This document shows, in pieces, positions 26,068-34,577 of a stretch of DNA of 64,000 nucleotides. Numbering within the stretch: the first letter of the stretch is position 1; the number at the start of each line of letters is the position of its first letter. This stretch comes from JBEKIK01 sp963838495. Lineage in GTDB: Bacteria; Planctomycetota; Planctomycetia; Pirellulales; Thermoguttaceae. The notes below the pieces were generated by a model. It ran no database searches and had not been told where the DNA came from. It was given only the letters and a program-made list of their open reading frames with translations. The position numbers and the translations under genes were made by a program. Location of the stretch: NCBI GenBank assembly GCA_963838495.1, contig CAWIRC010000001.1, positions 62,001-126,000 on the forward strand. Direction: 5' to 3'.

Positions 26068-27369
26068 ATGAAAACCGCCAAAGTCGCGATTGTGGGGTTC
26101 GGCACCATCGGTTCCGGGGTAGCCCGGCTGCTTTTGGAACATAAGGATCGCATCGCCCATCATACCGGTATGCCTGTGGAATTGGCCTGTGTTGTCGACA
26201 CCGACTTGCGCCGGCAGCGGAGCGTCTCGCTTCCGCCGGGCCTGTTGACCGACGACTTGAGCAAAGTAACGAATAATCCGGATATTTCCGTGGCCATTGA
26301 ACTTGTGGGCGGATTGGAGCCGGCGCGGACGATCGTCCTTAAACTGCTGGAAAGCGGCAAGGACGTGGTGACCGCCAACAAGGCCTTGCTGGCCGAACAC
26401 GGCGGGGAATTGTTCGACCGGGCCCGTGGGCTCGGCCGGTCGATCGCCTTTGAGGCGGCAGTGGCCGGCGGCATTCCCATCATCGCCGCTATCAATGAGG
26501 GGCTGACCGCCAACCAGATCGAGTCCATTCACGCCATTCTGAACGGCACGAGTAATTTCATCCTAACGCAAATGGATGAGCAAAACATGGACTATAACGC
26601 CGCCCTGGCCGAGGCCCAGCAACGCGGCTATGCCGAGGCCGATCCGGCCATGGATGTCAACGGCAGCGACGCCGCGCAAAAACTGGCGATCCTTTCCCAC
26701 CTGGCATTCGGGGCCCAGGTGAATTGGCGCGAAATTCCTCGCATCGGCATCGACGTGGTGGAAGTGGCCGACATGCGTTATGCCCGGGAATTGGGATACA
26801 ACATAAAGCTCCTCGCCGTGGCCGAATTGGTGCCCGAGGGCCTGGAATTGCATGTCTCGCCCACGATGGTCCGCAAAGGCACGCCCCTGGCCGAGGTCCG
26901 CGGGGCATATAACGCCATCCGCGTGATCGGCGACTCGGTGGGCCGGGTATTTTTCCAGGGACTGGGCGCGGGACCAAAGCCCACCGCCTCGGCCGTGGTT
27001 TCCGATTTGATCGATACCGTTCTGGGCCGGATGGCAATAACATTCCGCACCTTAAACCTTTGGTCCAGCGAGCGTCAGGCCCGCGTCATGCCCCGCGATC
27101 CGGCCAAGGTGCCCGGCCGCTATTACCTGCGTTTTAACGTGGATGATCGGCCCGGCGTTATGGCCGAGATTGCCGGCATCCTGGGCAAGCATAAAATATC
27201 TATTGCTTCGTTAATCCAGCACGAAACCGAGGAGGAAGAGTCCACTTGCGTGCCATTGGTCATCATGACCCACACGGCTACGGAAGGCGCCATGCAAAAC
27301 GCCCTGCAAGCGATCAACCAATTATCCTGCGTGCATCCGGGCAGCGTGCGGATGAGAGTGAGAGATTGA
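26068..27369 (+). CDS. hom: homoserine dehydrogenase
   Basis: 433 residues, the normal length for the ACT-containing form. NAD(P)-binding GFGTIGSGVARLL at the N-terminus, then ELVGGLEPARTIVLKLLESG and the catalytic domain (AFEAAVAGGIPIIAAINEGL, ILNGTSNFILTQM, GYAEADPAMDVNGSDAAQKL with the substrate-binding Glu and Asp/Lys). A C-terminal ACT domain (YLRFNVDDRPGVMAEIAGIL) allows feedback control by threonine. Reduces aspartate semialdehyde to homoserine. Followed after 110 bases by the ApgM-like gene and, after two small genes, by aspartate kinase. Confidence 0.95.
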   Translation: MKTAKVAIVGFGTIGSGVARLLLEHKDRIAHHTGMPVELACVVDTDLRRQRSVSLPPGLLTDDLSKVTNNPDISVAIELVGGLEPARTIVLKLLESGKDVVTANKALLAEHGGELFDRARGLGRSIAFEAAVAGGIPIIAAINEGLTANQIESIHAILNGTSNFILTQMDEQNMDYNAALAEAQQRGYAEADPAMDVNGSDAAQKLAILSHLAFGAQVNWREIPRIGIDVVEVADMRYARELGYNIKLLAVAELVPEGLELHVSPTMVRKGTPLAEVRGAYNAIRVIGDSVGRVFFQGLGAGPKPTASAVVSDLIDTVLGRMAITFRTLNLWSSERQARVMPRDPAKVPGRYYLRFNVDDRPGVMAEIAGILGKHKISIASLIQHETEEEESTCVPLVIMTHTATEGAMQNALQAINQLSCVHPGSVRMRVRD

Positions 27370-27479
27370 AATGCTGAATGCTGAATGATGAATGTTGAAT
27401 TTAAAAGTGAAACCGCTTGAGGTTTCGCGATGTTGAACCCTGAATTCTGAACCCTGAACCCTGACCTCTGAACCCTCGC
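27370..27479. repeat. text-like short repeats between hom and the ApgM-like gene
   Basis: Tandem variants of tgaatgctgaa/tgatgaatgttgaa, then several copies of tgaaccctgaa/ctgaaccctgac fill the entire 110-base gap. Related strings occur inside ileS (40253-40300). Such arrays recur in planctomycete intergenic regions. Confidence 0.75.
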
Positions 27480-28526
27480 ATGAAATTCGCCCTTATTATA
27501 CCCGATGGATGCGCTGATGAGCCGCAAGAGGTCCTTGGCGGCAAAACGCCCTTGCAGGCGGCGAATATCCCGGCCATGGATGCCGTGGCCGCGGCGGGCG
27601 TGGTGGGCCGATCTAACAATACGCCCCAGGAACTTCCAGCAGGATCGGATACCGCCAATCTGAGCCTTTTGGGCTATAATCCCTTGGAGCATTTCACCGG
27701 CCGGGCGCCCTTGGAGGCGGCCGCGCAAGGCATCGCTTTGGGGCCGGACGACTGGGCCATACGCTGCAACCTGGTCACGATCCAGGACCAGGTGATGCAA
27801 TCCTTCACGGCGGGCCATATTTCCTCGCCCGAGGCCGCCGAACTCATCAAAACCGCCCAGGAAAAACTAGGCAACGACCGCTGGCAATTCTACCCGGGCG
27901 TGAGCTACCGGAATTTACTGGTGTATCGCGGCACCGGCCTGCCTCCGCCGTTTTCGCCCGACACCCGCACCACGCCGCCGCACGATCTGACCGATAAATC
28001 CGTGCTCGACGATTATCCCCGCGGGCCGGGCAGCGACGTCTTGACCCACCTGATGTCTGCCAGCGAGGAACTGTTCGCCGATCATGCCGTGAACGTCGCC
28101 CGCCGGGTAGCCGGCAAACCGCCTGCTACGAACATCTGGCTCTGGGGTTTGGGCAGCACGCCCCAATTGACTCCCTTTGCCCAATTGTACGGCGTACCAA
28201 GGCGCGATGATCACGGCCGTCGATCTGCTGCGCGGCCTGGCCGCGCTGATGGGCTGGAAACGGATCGAAGTGCCCGGGGCCACCGGCTACATCGACACCG
28301 ATTACGCGGCCAAGGGCCGCTATGCAGTCGAGGCGTTAAAGAACGTGGATCTGGTGTGCGTGCACGTCGAAGCCACCGACGAAACATCGCACGAAGGCAA
28401 TGCCGCGGCAAAGGTCAAGGCCTTGGAAGAAATCGACCGGCACATCGTCGGCCCGGTGCACGCGGCCTTAAAGACCTACGGCGAGTATCGCATCCTGGTA
28501 AGCCCGGACCACCCCACGCCGCTTAG
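27480..28526 (+). CDS. ApgM-type phosphoglycerate mutase family protein, fragment 1 of 2
   Basis: First two-thirds of an alkaline-phosphatase-superfamily protein of the archaeal ApgM type. It opens with FALIIPDGCADEP, the metal-binding DG pair, and contains GSDTANLSLLGYNPLEHFTG with the nucleophile-equivalent Ser/Thr. The true reading frame holds to about 28195 (PFAQLYGV); the remaining residues in this frame are out of register. An extra c in gtaccaagg is the likely cause. By name the enzyme would interconvert 2- and 3-phosphoglycerate, but its position between hom and aspartate kinase suggests the variant proposed to replace homoserine kinase. Confidence 0.8.
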   Translation: MKFALIIPDGCADEPQEVLGGKTPLQAANIPAMDAVAAAGVVGRSNNTPQELPAGSDTANLSLLGYNPLEHFTGRAPLEAAAQGIALGPDDWAIRCNLVTIQDQVMQSFTAGHISSPEAAELIKTAQEKLGNDRWQFYPGVSYRNLLVYRGTGLPPPFSPDTRTTPPHDLTDKSVLDDYPRGPGSDVLTHLMSASEELFADHAVNVARRVAGKPPATNIWLWGLGSTPQLTPFAQLYGVPRRDDHGRRSAARPGRADGLETDRSARGHRLHRHRLRGQGPLCSRGVKERGSGVRARRSHRRNIARRQCRGKGQGLGRNRPAHRRPGARGLKDLRRVSHPGKPGPPHAA

Positions 28527-28689
28527 GACAAAGACCCACAGCCACGGATATGTGCCCTTTGCGTTGGCTGGCACGGGCGTTAAACCCGATGCAACCGCGG
28601 TCTACGACGACCAGACCGCGGAAAAATCCCCGCTGGTTTTTCATGAAGGATGGAAATTAATGGGGTATTTTTTGGGAAACGTGAGTTAG
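28177..28689 (+). CDS. ApgM-type phosphoglycerate mutase family protein, fragment 2 of 2
   Basis: C-terminal part in the next frame: GAMITAVDLLRGLAALMGWK, VDLVCVHVEATDETSHEGN and YRILVSPDHPTPLRTKTHSH, which carry the remaining metal ligands (Asp, His, Asp-His and His). With fragment 1 the protein would be about 400 residues, as expected for ApgM. All metal ligands of the superfamily are retained, so the corrected protein should be active. Confidence 0.85.
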   Translation: MPNCTAYQGAMITAVDLLRGLAALMGWKRIEVPGATGYIDTDYAAKGRYAVEALKNVDLVCVHVEATDETSHEGNAAAKVKALEEIDRHIVGPVHAALKTYGEYRILVSPDHPTPLRTKTHSHGYVPFALAGTGVKPDATAVYDDQTAEKSPLVFHEGWKLMGYFLGNVS

Positions 28690-28739
28690 ATAATACAAGA
28701 CGCATTTTGCATTAAACTTGACCGGGGATATCAGTCCGC

Positions 28740-29030
28740 TTAATTTGTAATCGTCTCAGACTCAGGAACTGTAACAGGAGCTCCCGTAGCCCAACGATAG
28801 AGAAGTTCCGGGCAAAAATCGGCTTCATTTGGCCATACAATTGTTCCAAATTCGGGATTAACTCGTACTTGGCGGAAAAAAGCGGGATCTTTTAGTGATT
28901 TGAATATCCCTTCTCTCCCCGTAATCCGATTAGTCAAATCAACTGTGCCTCGGACGCCGTCTGAAAAAGTCAATTCCAAACGATAACCATCAAGCACTTT
29001 AACGTCAGTAACTATTGCACAAGATTTCAT
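28740..29030 (-). CDS. DUF2442 domain protein
   Basis: 96 residues from the ATG at 29030, chosen because AAGGAG lies 9 bases upstream; an ATG at 29081 would overlap the DUF4160 gene. Typical DUF2442 pattern: VKVLDGYRLELTFSDGVRGT, VDLTNRI, FFRQVRVNPEFGTIVWPN. It follows the DUF4160 gene directly (the ribosome binding site overlaps that gene's stop), so the pair is one operon. DUF2442/DUF4160 pairs are frequent in bacteria; function is not established. Confidence 0.88.
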   Translation of the reverse strand: MKSCAIVTDVKVLDGYRLELTFSDGVRGTVDLTNRITGREGIFKSLKDPAFFRQVRVNPEFGTIVWPNEADFCPELLYRWATGAPVTVPESETITN

Positions 29031-29043
29031 GAAACAATGCTCC

Positions 29044-29304
29044 TTAGCGCAAAGGGTCGATTTTGCGAGGTCTTTTTCCATCCGCCCGCTGTTGCCAGGC
29101 TTCTAAAAGCTCGTTTTGGTGTAAAGCGGTCCATTCAGTTACAAGGGCCAAGGCCCGGGGCGATAGATATCCTTTGAGCAAACCGGGAGGGTCAATGGAA
29201 AATTCCGCGTTTTGTGAACCATAAATTGCATGAAAATGGGGCGGGGGATGTTCATCATAATACATTGCAATTACGATTCCAAAGAAACGACTTATTTCCG
29301 GCAT
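29044..29304 (-). CDS. DUF4160 domain protein
   Basis: 86 residues, PEISRFFGIVIAMYYDEHPP then PHFHAIYGSQNAEFSIDPPG, the hallmark of DUF4160. Length is normal. First gene of a two-gene unit with the DUF2442 gene, oriented against the surrounding amino-acid genes. Sometimes suspected to form a toxin-antitoxin-like module, but no catalytic residues support this here. Confidence 0.88.
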   Translation of the reverse strand: MPEISRFFGIVIAMYYDEHPPPHFHAIYGSQNAEFSIDPPGLLKGYLSPRALALVTEWTALHQNELLEAWQQRADGKRPRKIDPLR

Positions 29305-29502
29305 AATTACCCTCTGATATTTTGATTATAGCACCGTTAATCAATAAAAAATAGCATTGTATACCTTGAAATAGATAAGAGAATGGCTTATTTTTGGGTG
29401 GATTAATTTGTTTTATTTATAATGTAGCATCCGTTACAAGCAACCAATAATGCGACCGACTATCGCGGCTTAATCCCCAACCTCCAACCCCTATCCCCTA
29501 AA

Positions 29503-31320
29503 ATGTCAATAATCGTACAAAAATTCGGCGGCACGAGCGTTGCAGACAGCAAGAAGATTTTGGCGGCGGCGCGCAAGGCCATCCGCGTGAAAAACGAAGG
29601 CAACCAGGTGGTGATGGTCGTCAGCGCCATGGGAAAGAACACCGACGTGCTGGTCGATATGGCCAGGGAGATTTCCGACAATCCGCCCGCCCGGGAAATG
29701 GACATGCTCCTTTCCACCGGCGAACAAGTGAGCGTGGCCTTGGTGGCCATGGCCATACATTCGCTGGGGCACGAGGCTATAAGTCTTACCGGCGCCCAGA
29801 TCGGCATTATCACCGACAGCACGCACACCAAGGCGCGCATCCGCTCGATCTCGACGGATCGCATCCGCAAGGCCCTGGACGAGGGCAAGATCGTCATAGC
29901 CGCGGGATTTCAGGGAATGGACGAATCCTTCAACATCACCACCCTGGGCCGCGGCGGCAGCGACACCACGGCCGTGGCCCTGGCCGCGGTCCTGGGCGCG
30001 GCGTCCTGCGAAATCTACACCGACGTGGACGGCGTTTACACCACCGATCCGCGGATCGTGCCCGAGGCCCGGCGCGTCAGCCAGATCAGTTACGACGAGA
30101 TGCTGGAGCTGGCCACTGCCGGTGCGGGCGTGATGCACAACCGGTCCATAGAATTCGCCAAGAATTTTTCCGTGCCGGTGCACGTCCGCAGCAGCTTCAG
30201 CGACAATCCCGGCACAATGATCGTTCACGATCCGGAAGCGCCGAATACGGCCGTGTGCGGAGCGGCGGTGATCAAGGACGAAGCCCGCGTCACGGTGCGG
30301 GGCCTGCCCGACCGACCGGGAGTCGCGGTGGGCGTCTTCTCCAGCATCGCCGCCAAGAACATCTCCATCGACATGATTGTGCAAAACGTGGGAGCCAACG
30401 GATTGGCCGATATCTCTTTCACCGTCGATCGCGATGAATTGCCGGCCACGCTCAAGGCAATTGAAAACGCCGTCAAGGAACTCGGCGGCGAGGGATACAA
30501 TTTCGGCGACGACGTGGCCAAGGTCTCGGTGGTGGGCCTGGGCATGGCCACGCAAAGAGGCGTGGCGGGCACCATGTTCCGCTCCCTGGCCGAAAAAGGC
30601 ATCAACATCCAGATGATCACCACCAGCGAAATCAAAATATCGGTGCTGGTCAACCGGCAATACGCCCAAGAGGCCTTGCGCACCGTGCACGAAGCCTTCC
30701 AATTGCAAAAACCGCCCGAAAATCTGCCGACGCAAGCCGGGGCCGTCCCTGCGCATCGCAAGACCGACGCCGCAAAACTGGTCAGGCAATTGGAACGCAT
30801 CGCCCGGTTGGAGCGGATGGAAAAGCTCATCATCGACAACATCACCTTGGACCAGACCCAATCGCTTGTGACCTTCGTGGACCTGCCCGACATGCCGGGC
30901 CTGGCCGCCCAGACTTTCGATGAATTGGCCGAGGCCGGCATCGTGGTCGATATGATCGTGCAGAGCATTGGACGCGATAAACGAGCCAATATCTCGGTAA
31001 CCGTGCCCAGGAAGGATTTGGAAAAGGCCCTGGGCGTTGCCAGCGACCTGTCGCGAACCCTGAATTGCTCCCCGCCCACGCATTTGGCCGAAGTCGCGAA
31101 ACTTTCCGTATTCGGCACGGGCATCCGCAGCCACGCCGGCGTTGCCACCCGCATGTTCCAGGCCATGAGCTGGGCGGGGATCAATGTCAACATGATCAGT
31201 ACCAGCGAGGTTCGCATCAACGTCGTCGTCGCCGGCAATCAGGGCGCTAAAGCACTTGAGGCATTGAAAAAGGAATTCGCCGACTCGCTGCTTGAAGGCA
31301 ACGCCGAGCGGAAAAACTAA
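29503..31320 (+). CDS. lysC: aspartate kinase with four ACT domains
   Basis: 605 residues, about 200 longer than the usual monofunctional enzyme. The kinase domain starts with QKFGGTSVADSKKIL and includes STGEQVSVALVAMAI, FNITTLGRGGSDTTAVALA and the ITYDEML-like SQISYDEMLELATAGAGVMH. Two ACT domains follow (ARVTVRGLPDRPGVAVGVFS and AKVSVVGLGMATQRGVAGTM), then after a linker two more (SLVTFVDLPDMPGLAAQTF and AKLSVFGTGIRSHAGVATRM). Four-ACT enzymes are known in cyanobacteria. Phosphorylates aspartate as the first step toward lysine, threonine and methionine. No clear ribosome binding site. An insertion element starts directly after the stop. Confidence 0.95.
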   Translation: MSIIVQKFGGTSVADSKKILAAARKAIRVKNEGNQVVMVVSAMGKNTDVLVDMAREISDNPPAREMDMLLSTGEQVSVALVAMAIHSLGHEAISLTGAQIGIITDSTHTKARIRSISTDRIRKALDEGKIVIAAGFQGMDESFNITTLGRGGSDTTAVALAAVLGAASCEIYTDVDGVYTTDPRIVPEARRVSQISYDEMLELATAGAGVMHNRSIEFAKNFSVPVHVRSSFSDNPGTMIVHDPEAPNTAVCGAAVIKDEARVTVRGLPDRPGVAVGVFSSIAAKNISIDMIVQNVGANGLADISFTVDRDELPATLKAIENAVKELGGEGYNFGDDVAKVSVVGLGMATQRGVAGTMFRSLAEKGINIQMITTSEIKISVLVNRQYAQEALRTVHEAFQLQKPPENLPTQAGAVPAHRKTDAAKLVRQLERIARLERMEKLIIDNITLDQTQSLVTFVDLPDMPGLAAQTFDELAEAGIVVDMIVQSIGRDKRANISVTVPRKDLEKALGVASDLSRTLNCSPPTHLAEVAKLSVFGTGIRSHAGVATRMFQAMSWAGINVNMISTSEVRINVVVAGNQGAKALEALKKEFADSLLEGNAERKN

Positions 31321-31635
31321 TACCGATTCTAATTTTATACTGCGCGGCTTACAGCCCGAAGGGCTCAAAGAAGATAGCCCGGAGTTGCCGCGAAAGCGGC
31401 TACTTTGGGGACCAAGGCCACGCGACACCCTCAACCCTGTAAGGGTTGCGGAATTCTCCGAAACCCCGTTGGGGTATTGGGTATTGGAGTTTCCCTTTCC
31501 CAGGGTAGCCGCTGCGCGGCAACCCTGGGCTATCCTATTATTGGATCCTTGGGCCATAAAAAGCGGAGGCCCTGCGCATTCAGGGAATCTACTATATTTA
31601 GTAAGCAACCGCGCAGGATCAAGTTAGAATCCGTA
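31321..31635. mobile_element. MITE-like element with 27-bp terminal inverted repeats
   Basis: Left end 31321-31347 and the reverse complement of right end 31609-31635 match at 23 of 27 positions (taccgattctaatttt.../tacggattctaacttg...). Both ends abut a TA dinucleotide, as for IS630/mariner-type insertion. The inside has no gene but a series of hairpins (cagcccgaagggct, gttgccgcgaaagcggc, aaccctgtaagggtt, cagggtagccgctgcgcgg...). It begins at the base after the aspartate kinase stop codon. Confidence 0.6.
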
Positions 31636-31727
31636 TAAGTATCTATCCCAAGAGTTCATTCTCCCGGCCGACCTTTGGTTGGTGCCCGGCGAAGGGAGAA
31701 ATTTGCATAACTCCGGGAAAAGCGCGG
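31636..31727. other. short gap after the MITE-like element
   Basis: Contains a partial copy of a ggccgacctttggttggtgcccggc hairpin motif similar to the one at 9490-9520. No gene. Confidence 0.4.
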
Positions 31728-32936
31728 CTATTTTCCGTCCGCAGCTTTATCCCCGGCTGGAGAATCATCCGCCGCTTTTGGCTTGAGATAGCGGCGGTTG
31801 AAGATTTCGGGATCGAAAGAGTCTTTGGGTGCAAATTCCGGTGGCGCGGCGCCGTGCTTGATCTTCGGTGCCTTGGATTTGGATTCCTCACAGGATTCGT
31901 CGCGTTCATCGAACTTTGATGCGGCGGCTTGGAATGCGGCCTGGGCGGCCCCGTGTTCAAATTTGACCGGCGGCAAAGGCTTGGCCTTTCGGGCATCTCT
32001 TGACAATGTGTGCGGCACCGCCGGGGGAGTACCGGCGTCGCCGATGGCATCTGCGAGCATCGGCTGCGTGTTGGGGATTGTTGCCGGCAAATCGGGCATG
32101 TCTGTTGGGCCCAGTTGCAGCACCCAATCCATCAATCGCTTGTATTGCGCAGCCTGGTGATCGGTAAACACGGCCGTCTTGGCCGGGCCGTGCGGGGCAA
32201 TGGGAACGGTCAGTATTCGACTTGCCAAGGGATTATTGCGGTCAACATAGCGCAAAACGGCGGAGATATTGCGTTGGGTCATTCTTCGTCCGGCTGGTTC
32301 ATCTGAGGCGGTGCGTTGTATACGCAAACCGGATGCCGACTGCGGCCCGTGACAGTTCGACGCCGTGCAGTTGTTCATTAGCAAAGGCTGCACCGATTGA
32401 GTGAAATTCTCGACCGCTTTTTGCGGCAAGGCGCGGATCATGCGGTCCAGTTCGTCATTTGACTGCGAATTGTCCGGAGCGGTTTCGGTCTTGGGCCGAT
32501 CCGGCTGAGGCTCGGTGGTAATTTGCAGCCGCCGCTGCATAAAACTGACGATGGGGTTCCCCGGCGCGATGGCGGCGGCATCGGCTAGTTCCGCCGCGGC
32601 ATGGTCGTAAAGCCTGTGCCGCTCGCACCACTGGGCAAGGTCCAAGTGGTCGCGAAGATTGCCCACGGAAATGGCCGCTCGCTTTCGCTGGTATCCCTCT
32701 TCCAAATCTTTGCATAGCAGGTCCACGTCGGCTGCCTTGATGCGGATTTCGCCGTCGGGCAGAACAACGCGATATAAATTGCCCATTCGGCTGATCTGCC
32801 CCTCCAGGGCCTGCCCGTTGTGCAGCAACAGCAATTGCTGTCCGGCGGCCTCCTGTGTCTGTTGGGCATCCAACGTATAGGTTGGGCCCGCAAGCAGGAT
32901 GGAGATTATCAGCGTGGGGATTTTCTCTAAAATCAT
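31728..32936 (-). CDS. exported protein with CX4CH motif, cytochrome-like
   Basis: About 402 residues from the ATG at 32936, which opens directly into a signal peptide (LEKIPTLIISILLAGPTYTLDA); the longer start at 33032 is unlikely. The N-terminal third has a short beta domain (LLHNGQALEGQISRMGN) and a TPR-like helical part (CERHRLYDHAAAELADAA). Residues near 210 read PLLMNNCTASNCHGPQS, a CX4CH rather than CX2CH heme-like site, as often seen in planctomycete cytochrome-type domains. The C-terminus is polar and probably disordered. Role unknown; possible electron-transfer or scaffold protein. Confidence 0.65.
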   Translation of the reverse strand: MILEKIPTLIISILLAGPTYTLDAQQTQEAAGQQLLLLHNGQALEGQISRMGNLYRVVLPDGEIRIKAADVDLLCKDLEEGYQRKRAAISVGNLRDHLDLAQWCERHRLYDHAAAELADAAAIAPGNPIVSFMQRRLQITTEPQPDRPKTETAPDNSQSNDELDRMIRALPQKAVENFTQSVQPLLMNNCTASNCHGPQSASGLRIQRTASDEPAGRRMTQRNISAVLRYVDRNNPLASRILTVPIAPHGPAKTAVFTDHQAAQYKRLMDWVLQLGPTDMPDLPATIPNTQPMLADAIGDAGTPPAVPHTLSRDARKAKPLPPVKFEHGAAQAAFQAAASKFDERDESCEESKSKAPKIKHGAAPPEFAPKDSFDPEIFNRRYLKPKAADDSPAGDKAADGK

Positions 32937-33095
32937 GGCGGCCAAAAGGTAAGGATTCGCCTTGGGCGGGTCAAGAGAAGATGGGCAAAACAAGTTGATC
33001 CAATAATCCAGAATAAAGCCATAGCCAGTCATTGGTATATACTGGAATTAACCCTTTTGATGCTCTATATTGGTGGGTTTGGGAGGTTCGCCGAC

Positions 33096-33380
33096 ATGGC
33101 GGATAAAGAACTCGAACAGCGCGAGATCTACTACTCGGGTAGGGTGCAGGGCGTCGGGTTTAGATATACCGCTCGGGCCATGGCCGCGTCGCATCGAGTA
33201 ACCGGATTCATCCGCAATATGCCCGACGGCAGGGTGCATTTGGTCGTGGAAGGCGAACAGGATGAAATACAGGCGTTTATCAATGATTTACAGGCCGATA
33301 TGGGGCTCTACATTCACCACGCACAGGTTTCCGTACGCCCGGCAAGCGGGCGATTCCGGGCATTTGAAATTCGCTTTTAG
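33096..33380 (+). CDS. acyP: acylphosphatase
   Basis: 94 residues from the ATG at 33096, preceded by GGGAGG at 9 bases; the upstream ATGs lack a site. The family signature SGRVQGVGFRYTARAMA contains the catalytic Arg, and the catalytic Asn is in GFIRNMPDGRVHLVVEG. Hydrolyses acyl phosphates such as 1,3-bisphosphoglycerate or carbamoyl phosphate in the cytoplasm. Normal length and complete. Confidence 0.93.
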   Translation: MADKELEQREIYYSGRVQGVGFRYTARAMAASHRVTGFIRNMPDGRVHLVVEGEQDEIQAFINDLQADMGLYIHHAQVSVRPASGRFRAFEIRF

Positions 33381-33508
33381 CGATTGAGTGCGAACTACAG
33401 AGATAAGCGGGATCGTAAAGAATACAAAGAATGAATTATCATAGTATAATAAACACTGGATCTCCTTGAGATTCATTTGAACGAACTTCAGTTTTTTGAC
33501 ATAAACTC

Positions 33509-34459
33509 ATGGAATTAAATATCAATAATCTTGCCCTTTTTGGCGTTTCATCGACGTGGCTCAAGCCGCTTTGGCTGGTTGGCGTGGGGGTGATCATAGC
33601 CCTGGCCGTTTTTGCCGGTCTTGTCGCATTGCTGAATTGGCTTTTTCCCAAGGTGGGCGCTATCGCCCGAACCACCGCAAAGGAGGCCGCCTCGCAGCCG
33701 CTGTATTATGTGATCCTGGCGCTGGGGATTTTTGGCCTGATCTTCTTCCCGTTCGTGCCCTACAACACGTTTGGCGAAGACATCAAGATGCTCAAGGACA
33801 CGAGCCTGACGCTGATCATGATTCTCACCACGATCGTGGCCCTGTGGACCGCCAGCGTTTCCATTGCCGACGAGATCGAAGGCCGCACGGCCCTGACGTT
33901 GTTGTCAAAACCCATTGGCCGCCGGCAATTCATTATTGGAAAATTCCTGGGCATTTTAGGCCCCGTGATAATCCTGTTCATCGTATTCGGGGCTATATTC
34001 TTGGCCAGTATTTCATTTAAAGTCGTTTATGACGCCCGGGAAACGTCCAAACCGGAGCCTACCTGGCAGGAATGCCAGGAGGAAATGCAGCAGATTGCCC
34101 CGGGCCTGGCCCTGGCCTTTATGGAAACCACCGTGCTTACCGCGATCAGCGTGGCCATTTCCACGCGCCTGCCCATGATGGCAAATCTGATTATCTGCGC
34201 ATCTATCTACGTGCTAGGGCACCTTGTGCCCATGCTGGCCAATTCGGCGCTTGGGAAAATCGAACAAGTCGGATTTATGGCCGGACTTCTTGCCGCCGTA
34301 TTGCCGGTATTGGAACATTTCAATATCTACACCGCCATTGCCACCGGCGAACACGTGCCATTGGCCTATCTGGGCCTGGCCGGGGTGTATTGCCTGCTCT
34401 ACACTTGCTTGGCCATGCTCGTGGCCCTGTTGTTGTTCGAAGATCGCGACCTGGCATAA
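33509..34459 (+). CDS. ABC-2 type transporter permease
   Basis: 316 residues with about six membrane helices (LVGVGVIIALAVFAGLVALL, YYVILALGIFGLIFFPFVPY, LILIMILTTIVALWTASVS region, FLGILGPVIILFIVFGAIFL and two near the C-terminus). The motif IADEIEGRTALTLLSKPIGR is typical of ABC-2 permeases. A periplasmic loop (about residues 175-205) precedes the C-terminal helices. No ATP-binding gene is adjacent, so the partner must be elsewhere. Substrate unknown. Confidence 0.85.
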   Translation: MELNINNLALFGVSSTWLKPLWLVGVGVIIALAVFAGLVALLNWLFPKVGAIARTTAKEAASQPLYYVILALGIFGLIFFPFVPYNTFGEDIKMLKDTSLTLIMILTTIVALWTASVSIADEIEGRTALTLLSKPIGRRQFIIGKFLGILGPVIILFIVFGAIFLASISFKVVYDARETSKPEPTWQECQEEMQQIAPGLALAFMETTVLTAISVAISTRLPMMANLIICASIYVLGHLVPMLANSALGKIEQVGFMAGLLAAVLPVLEHFNIYTAIATGEHVPLAYLGLAGVYCLLYTCLAMLVALLLFEDRDLA

Positions 34460-34526
34460 AAACGAGATCCATGTCATTTGACCATCAATAAATGATGTAA
34501 GAAATTGGTTTAGTACAGGCACTCAT

Positions 34527-34550
34527 GCCCGGAGATTTCGGGGCTTTTTT
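34527..34550 (+). terminator. intrinsic terminator after the permease
   Basis: GCCC (34527-34530) pairs with GGGC (34541-34544), followed immediately by TTTTTT. A weak stem but well placed, 67 bases after the permease stop. Confidence 0.45.
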
Positions 34551-34552
34551 CG

Positions 34553-34570
34553 CCGGTTGCAGGCAACCGG
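34553..34570 (+). promoter_or_regulatory. hairpin just upstream of the RecA-like start codon
   Basis: CCGGTTGC (34553-34560) and GCAACCGG (34563-34570) form a perfect stem ending 7 bases before the ATG at 34578, covering the place of a ribosome binding site. It could limit translation or be a repeat. Confidence 0.35.
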
Positions 34571-34577
34571 GCTAAAC

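Noticed and set aside
27370..27479. CRISPR array (short tandem repeats between hom and the ApgM-like gene)
   Set aside because: Units are 7-12 bases, degenerate and without spacers; no cas genes.
28740..29304. DUF2442/DUF4160 as a toxin-antitoxin system
   Set aside because: The pair is real and operonic, but neither shows nuclease, kinase or DNA-binding residues; the family's function is not established.
29506..31608. 700-residue open frame antisense to aspartate kinase
   Set aside because: Mirror of the high-GC codon pattern of lysC; no motif, His/Asp/Gly-rich composition, no ribosome binding site.
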